This document shows, one piece after another, positions 6,722 to 10,027 of a stretch of DNA of 10,027 bases. Numbering within the stretch: position 1 is the first letter of the stretch; each line of letters begins with the position of its first letter. The DNA is from an uncultured Anaerotruncus sp. GTDB lineage: Bacteria > Bacillota > Clostridia > Oscillospirales > Ruminococcaceae. The DNA is taken from assembly GCA_910586875.1 (NCBI GenBank), contig CAJUJI010000109.1, positions 1 through 10,027 of the forward strand, written 5' to 3'. Under the pieces are notes generated by a model that was not told the DNA's origin, ran no database searches, and saw only the letters and a list, made by a program, of their open reading frames with translations. Position numbers and translations under genes: made by a program.

Positions 6722-6750
6722 AGTATAACAGAAATTCCCACATAACACAA
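6722..6750 (-). promoter_or_regulatory. Predicted promoter of the methyltransferase gene
   Basis: On the minus strand TTGTGT (plus-strand 6745-6750) and TATACT (6722-6727) are separated by 17 nt. The -10 box is preceded by TGT, making an extended -10. The start would lie near 6715, about 44 nt ahead of the methyltransferase ATG. It sits just inside the IS-relic hairpin, so the gene has its own promoter independent of abgT. Confidence 0.65.
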
Positions 6751-6755
6751 TAAAC

Positions 6756-6784
6756 AACCGCCGACATAGTCGGCGGTTTTATTT
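6756..6784. terminator. Ten-pair hairpin at the right end of the IS200 relic, terminator-like
   Basis: AACCGCCGAC (6756-6765) pairs perfectly with GTCGGCGGTT (6769-6778) around an ATA loop. The + strand side continues as TTTTATTTAT, and the minus strand side as GTTTATTG. Position downstream of the tnpA remnant fits the subterminal hairpin recognised by IS200/IS605 transposases. It may also stop abgT read-through, since no other clear terminator follows abgT. Confidence 0.65.
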
Positions 6785-6802
6785 ATGCAAAACCCACTGC
6801 TA

Positions 6803-6991
6803 CTAGATGCCATTGTAATAGCAAATATGGTCTGGGCATACTTCTACTTCTACTTCTATAATTGCCACTCCCTTCCATCCACTTTCCGCTTTCTTTTCTC
6901 CAAAAAATATCTTTCTCCTATACTTCGGCACAAATACTATGTGATATTTACAATTCCAGATTGTGCATGCTAAACCATTCTTGTCGTTCAC
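6803..6991 (-). pseudogene. Truncated IS200-type transposase (tnpA remnant)
   Basis: The remnant starts at a GTG (6991) with AGGAGG about 10 nt ahead (plus-strand 7002-7007), the arrangement seen in intact IS200-type tnpA. It encodes 62 residues against about 150 for the family. The start VNDKNGL, the hallmark WNCKYHIVFVPKYRRKIFFGEK (about 12-33; shown here only as the recognised block), WKGV and EVCPDHI are clear. About eight residues appear missing between FGEK and WKGV. After CPDHI, where the family continues HMLL and later carries the catalytic Tyr, the frame runs into unrelated codons and a TAG. One HUH-motif side may survive in part, but the catalytic tyrosine is gone, so the product is inactive. 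Confidence 0.85.
6839..6856. repeat. TACTTC hexanucleotide repeated three times
   Basis: Three exact copies of TACTTC lie inside the tnpA remnant, encoding the odd EVEVEV run on the minus strand where related transposases have a single EAEV-like block. It looks like slippage expansion after the element lost function. Confidence 0.8.
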
Positions 6992-7106
6992 TTTTGAATA
7001 TCCTCCTCTTGGTGTTCTTTTGCAGTTGCCAGACCGCAATTCTATCTTACATCAAAAGGAGTTTTTGTCTGTTGTATCCCTAAAGCCTTTTTTGCAGCAC
7101 CATATT

Positions 7107-8660
7107 TTACAGGAACATTGGTGTGCCAGGTCCGATATCCAGTTTAAATACAAACCAGATAAACAGCTGAATCAGCAAGCTAATCATATAAACAATTGAG
7201 TATGGCATACATAGCGCGATAATGGTTCCGATACCCACCTTGCGATCCGGGTCCGGATTATACATGCTAAGCAACCCCATCGCTACTGGTACATAATAGT
7301 CAAGCGGAGAGATAATATTGGTGCAGGTGTCCGCGATACGATAGGTTACCTGGGTCATCGCTGGCGAGAAGCCAATCCGTGCGAACATCGGTACAAAAAT
7401 TGGCGCAAGGATCAGCCATTTTGCAGAGCCACTGGTTACGAAAATATTGACAATCGTACAAACTGCAACGAAACAGAGCAATAGCGGATAGCCAGAGAAG
7501 TTCATTGCCTCTAGTGCCTGACCACCCAGAACACCGACAATCGTAGAAATATTACTCATGTTAAACAACTGGATGAAGATAGATGCCGGCAATGCAATTA
7601 CGATAAAGCCTAACGCGCCTGCAACACCCTTCTGCATGTATTTGGGAACATCATCCAGGGTTTTGATGCTGCCAGAGCCTTTGCCGTAGGCAATTGCCAG
7701 GAAGAAGAAAAAGAAGAACAGAATTGCTACAACACTGCTGAGCAGTGGAGAACGCGGTAACAGTCCGCCCTCATCGTTGCGGAATACAGAGTTTTTCGGG
7801 ATGATTGCGATAATCAGTGCTGCAAAATAAACCAGTGAAACGATACCACAATAGCGCAAGCCGCGCTCCTCGTCAGCGGTCAACTTCTGTTTTTCCAAAT
7901 CCGCGGTATCTTGGCTGTGTCCCTTCATGCCCAGCTTTGGGGTGATGTAGAATTTCGTTACCAAAACGGTTCCTGCCACGATAACCAAACAGGAGGCGCA
8001 CATAAAGAAATAGTTCATCATTGGGTGTACCGGTGCATCAATTCCAAGCGCCGCCGATTCAGTGATACCTGACAATAACGCATCTGTACCACCAATGAAC
8101 ACATTTGCAGTAAAACCGCCTTCCGCCGCAGCATAACCTGCGATAATACCAATCCACGGATTTAATCCCATCGAATGGAAAATTGCACCTGCTACCGATG
8201 GCACGATAACGATACCCGCATCGGATGCAAGGTTTGCGTTAACGCCTACAAACGCGATGACGAAAATCAGCAGAGACTCAGGCGCACCCAAAATCGTTTT
8301 ACGGATGAGTGCGGAAAGCATACCAGTCTGCTCAAGCATACCAACGCCCAGCATCATAATCATGACCAATCCCAGCGGTGCAAAGCTTGCATAGATGGTG
8401 GTAAAATTGGTCAAAACCGACTGAATACTTTCCTTGCTGAGCAGGTTGGTAACATGAGCAACCACCTCGGTAGGAGCTTCACTAGCGCTTCTTGCCGCCT
8501 GCATATAAGTGACCTCTACCCCACTGGTTGACAAAATCACTGACAGTACAATTACAATTCCGGATAGCAGCACAAACAACCAAAATGGATGTGGAAGCTT
8601 GTTACCTACCCATTCAATCCCGTCTATAAACCGGTCAAATCCCTTCTTCTTTTCTGTCAT
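7107..8660 (-). CDS. abgT: AbgT-family transporter (p-aminobenzoyl-glutamate type)
   Basis: This is an integral membrane protein of 517 residues, close to E. coli AbgT (508). It opens with MTEKKKGFDRFIDGIEWVGNKLPHP, the family-typical cytoplasmic lead into the first membrane helix (about 25-45). Many hydrophobic segments follow, with the conserved NANLASDAGIVIVPS (141-155), GLNPWIGIIAGYAAAEGGF (165-183), TSGSAKWLILAP (409-420) and SPLDYYVPVAMG (451-462) blocks. The two hairpin-type motifs fit the AbgT transport core. The family includes importers of p-aminobenzoyl-glutamate and exporters of sulfonamides, so direction and substrate are inferred from the neighbour abgA. Its ATG overlaps the abgA stop (ATGA), and AAGGAGGA inside abgA serves as ribosome site, indicating translational coupling. 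A six-Phe run lies near residue 315. Confidence 0.93.
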   Translation of the reverse strand: MTEKKKGFDRFIDGIEWVGNKLPHPFWLFVLLSGIVIVLSVILSTSGVEVTYMQAARSASEAPTEVVAHVTNLLSKESIQSVLTNFTTIYASFAPLGLVMIMMLGVGMLEQTGMLSALIRKTILGAPESLLIFVIAFVGVNANLASDAGIVIVPSVAGAIFHSMGLNPWIGIIAGYAAAEGGFTANVFIGGTDALLSGITESAALGIDAPVHPMMNYFFMCASCLVIVAGTVLVTKFYITPKLGMKGHSQDTADLEKQKLTADEERGLRYCGIVSLVYFAALIIAIIPKNSVFRNDEGGLLPRSPLLSSVVAILFFFFFFLAIAYGKGSGSIKTLDDVPKYMQKGVAGALGFIVIALPASIFIQLFNMSNISTIVGVLGGQALEAMNFSGYPLLLCFVAVCTIVNIFVTSGSAKWLILAPIFVPMFARIGFSPAMTQVTYRIADTCTNIISPLDYYVPVAMGLLSMYNPDPDRKVGIGTIIALCMPYSIVYMISLLIQLFIWFVFKLDIGPGTPMFL

Positions 8661-9982
8661 TCTCTCGTTCCTCCTTCAAATCTTTTACCAGCTTGCTGGA
8701 TTAGCTTCACAAACAGCTCTACACCAGGCAGTAGCGCGTCCTCATCAAAATTGAATGCGCGATTGTGGAAGCTCGCTGCAAAATCTGCCCCCAATCCGAT
8801 ATAGGTGGCTATACCGCCATGCTCCTGCACCCGCCGCATCATGTCAGAAGCATCATCAGTACCACCCACACTACCTACCGGGTAAAACTCAGTATACCAA
8901 GGGATTTCGTGTGCCGCCTCCATGACCATTTCGATGGCAGCGTCATCCGATTGCCCTGATAAGGTTTTACCGATTACCTGGATTTCGCATTCCAGCTGGT
9001 ACATATCCGCTGCACCGCGCACAACCGAAAGCATCTTTTGTTCCGCGTAGGTAGCGATGGCATCGTTCTCTCCGCGCACCTCCAGTTCCATATGTGCTTC
9101 CGGCGCAATGGTATTTCGCCCTACGCCAGCGTGCAACACGCCGACATTAACCCGCATCATTCCCTCGCAATGGGGCGCTATCGCATGGACATTTAACGCA
9201 GCATTACAAGCGGCCAACAGTGCGTTTTTCCCGTTGTTGGGATCGCCACAGGGATGTGCAGCCTTTCCTATGTAGGATACATTATAGCGGCGGCTATCTA
9301 AAAAATCTCGCGCGCCGCCCATAATCGCATGGGAACCTAGCGGCTTTCCATCCAATGTGGACAACCCCATATGTGGTGCAAAAAAGTAATCCACATCATC
9401 CAGCAGTCCGCGCTCTACCATGCCGCGTGCGCCTCCTCCCCCTTCCTCGGAGGGCTGGAATATGAATTTTATTTTCCCACAAAGTTCATCCTGCATTTCC
9501 GCTAATACTTCTGCAAGCACCAGCCCAATCGCAGTATGTCCATCGTGGCCGCAAGCGTGTGTACAGTTGTGATTGATCGATGAAAAACCATTTGCACAAG
9601 GGAAATGCGTATCTGCATTTTCCTCGTCAATGGGCAGTGCATCCATATCAAAACGCATTGCGACAACCGGCCCTGGGCGTCCAGTATCCAAAATTCCCAC
9701 TGCACCAGTGTAACCTTCTGTACGTTCAAGCAGTTCCTGGTTCGCCCCTTGTTCTTTTGCACGGGCCATTTCCTGCGCAAGTGTCTGCTCATCTGGGAAG
9801 CTGAACTGCATCCCTGGCACGGTAGTTTCCTTTCCTAGCAAAACCGGTATTCCGAGCGCCTGCAAGCGCTGTGCGACCTTACAGGTTGTGCGAAATTCGG
9901 TCCATTTTACCTCTGCATATTTGTGAAAATCCCGACGCAATTCCCGCAATTCCTGTTCTAGCTTTTCGGCATTTTGCAGCAA
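8657..9982 (-). CDS. abgA: M20-family amidohydrolase, aminobenzoyl-glutamate hydrolase subunit A-like
   Basis: The protein likely hydrolyses N-acylated glutamate such as p-aminobenzoyl-glutamate to p-aminobenzoate and glutamate in the cytoplasm. The 441-residue sequence matches E. coli AbgA in length and blocks: RRDFHKYAEVKWTEFRT (16-32), LDTGRPGPVVAMRFDMDAL (98-116), HACGHDGHTAIGL (142-154), FQPSEEGGGGARGMV (175-189), and NVGVLHAGVGRN (279-290). Probable metal ligands are C144, H146, E180, H204 and H406 (SFHN). The lid domain occupies about 225-340. It begins at a TTG (9982), the only plausible start between the upstream TAG and the RRDFH block; a purine-rich AAGGAAAGAGGGG precedes it. It forms a two-gene operon with abgT. 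E. coli pairs AbgA with AbgB, but no abgB lies between abgA and abgT; one could lie upstream of the window. Confidence 0.9.
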   Translation of the reverse strand: MLQNAEKLEQELRELRRDFHKYAEVKWTEFRTTCKVAQRLQALGIPVLLGKETTVPGMQFSFPDEQTLAQEMARAKEQGANQELLERTEGYTGAVGILDTGRPGPVVAMRFDMDALPIDEENADTHFPCANGFSSINHNCTHACGHDGHTAIGLVLAEVLAEMQDELCGKIKFIFQPSEEGGGGARGMVERGLLDDVDYFFAPHMGLSTLDGKPLGSHAIMGGARDFLDSRRYNVSYIGKAAHPCGDPNNGKNALLAACNAALNVHAIAPHCEGMMRVNVGVLHAGVGRNTIAPEAHMELEVRGENDAIATYAEQKMLSVVRGAADMYQLECEIQVIGKTLSGQSDDAAIEMVMEAAHEIPWYTEFYPVGSVGGTDDASDMMRRVQEHGGIATYIGLGADFAASFHNRAFNFDEDALLPGVELFVKLIQQAGKRFEGGTRE

Positions 9983-10027
9983 ATTTTCCCACCCCTCTTT
10001 CCTTATCTATAAAATAAACAATAAAAT

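Larger units (their letters stand above)
6756..7067 (-). mobile_element. Decayed IS200/IS605-family element
   Basis: This region between abgT and the methyltransferase gene holds a tnpA remnant flanked by two hairpins. One is the strong stem at 6756-6778. The other is a weaker one at 7053-7067 (CAAAA and TTTTG around GGAGT), upstream of tnpA. Such subterminal hairpins at both ends are characteristic of IS200-type elements, which lack inverted repeats. At about 310 bp it is less than half the usual ~700 bp because most of tnpA is lost. Exact ends are uncertain. Without a full TnpA it cannot move by itself. Confidence 0.72.

Noticed and set aside
6672..6767. Upstream extension of the methyltransferase frame to an ATG at 6767
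   Set aside because: It would start inside the IS-end hairpin and cover the predicted promoter. The ATG at 6671 has a good ribosome site and matches the family N terminus.
6992..7039. Upstream ATG extension of the tnpA remnant
   Set aside because: The family N terminus begins at the GTG at 6991, which has AGGAGG in front; the extension covers the IS leader.
10001..10027. AT-rich stretch as the abgA promoter
   Set aside because: A TATAGA-like box can be picked out, but the expected -35 region lies at or beyond the window end, so it cannot be supported.
1..10027. CRISPR arrays, tRNA or rRNA genes, defence or toxin-antitoxin loci
   Set aside because: No regularly spaced repeats, tRNA-like cloverleaf blocks, rRNA segments or recognisable defence genes were seen.

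Overview
The window looks like chromosomal DNA of a Gram-positive anaerobe of the class Clostridia, possibly of the Oscillospiraceae/Ruminococcaceae type. Pointers are the lysine riboswitch ahead of asd-dapA-dapB, strong AGGAGG ribosome sites, a Clostridia-like large serine recombinase tail, and an abgA-abgT pair. Genus or species cannot be read from the sequence.

Layout, left to right. (1) Positions 1-704 hold the C-terminal part of a large serine recombinase on the + strand, which is probably the right-hand end of an integrated element. A bidirectional hairpin terminator (705-741) separates it from queA. (2) queA (771-1799, minus) makes the queuosine tRNA-modification enzyme. (3) Positions 1800-2204 are a divergent regulatory region. 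It has a near-consensus sigma-A promoter (TTGACA-N17-TAATAT), a complete lysine riboswitch with an 8-nt kissing-loop match, and an intrinsic terminator. (4) asd, dapA and dapB (2205-4963, +) are consecutive lysine/diaminopimelate biosynthesis genes under that switch. They are followed by a free-standing tandem-ACT protein resembling the regulatory part of aspartokinase (5071-5601). (5) A THUMP-domain RNA methyltransferase (5541-6671, minus) converges on the ACT gene and overlaps it by 61 nt. (6) Positions 6672-7106 hold the methyltransferase promoter and the decayed relic of an IS200-type insertion sequence. (7) An abgA-abgT operon (9982-7107, minus) encodes an M20 aminobenzoyl-glutamate-type amidohydrolase and an AbgT-family membrane transporter, coupled by an ATGA overlap.

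The central unit is a lysine-responsive operon. Asd makes aspartate semialdehyde, DapA condenses it with pyruvate, and DapB reduces the product to tetrahydrodipicolinate. The riboswitch would shut the operon when lysine is plentiful, and the ACT protein may add allosteric control of aspartokinase, which is encoded elsewhere.

I did not find an unmistakably new system. The points most worth a second look are the free-standing ACT protein, the convergent overlap with a minus-strand-oriented hairpin beyond it, the P1/terminator competition in the riboswitch leader, and the recombinase end next to queA.
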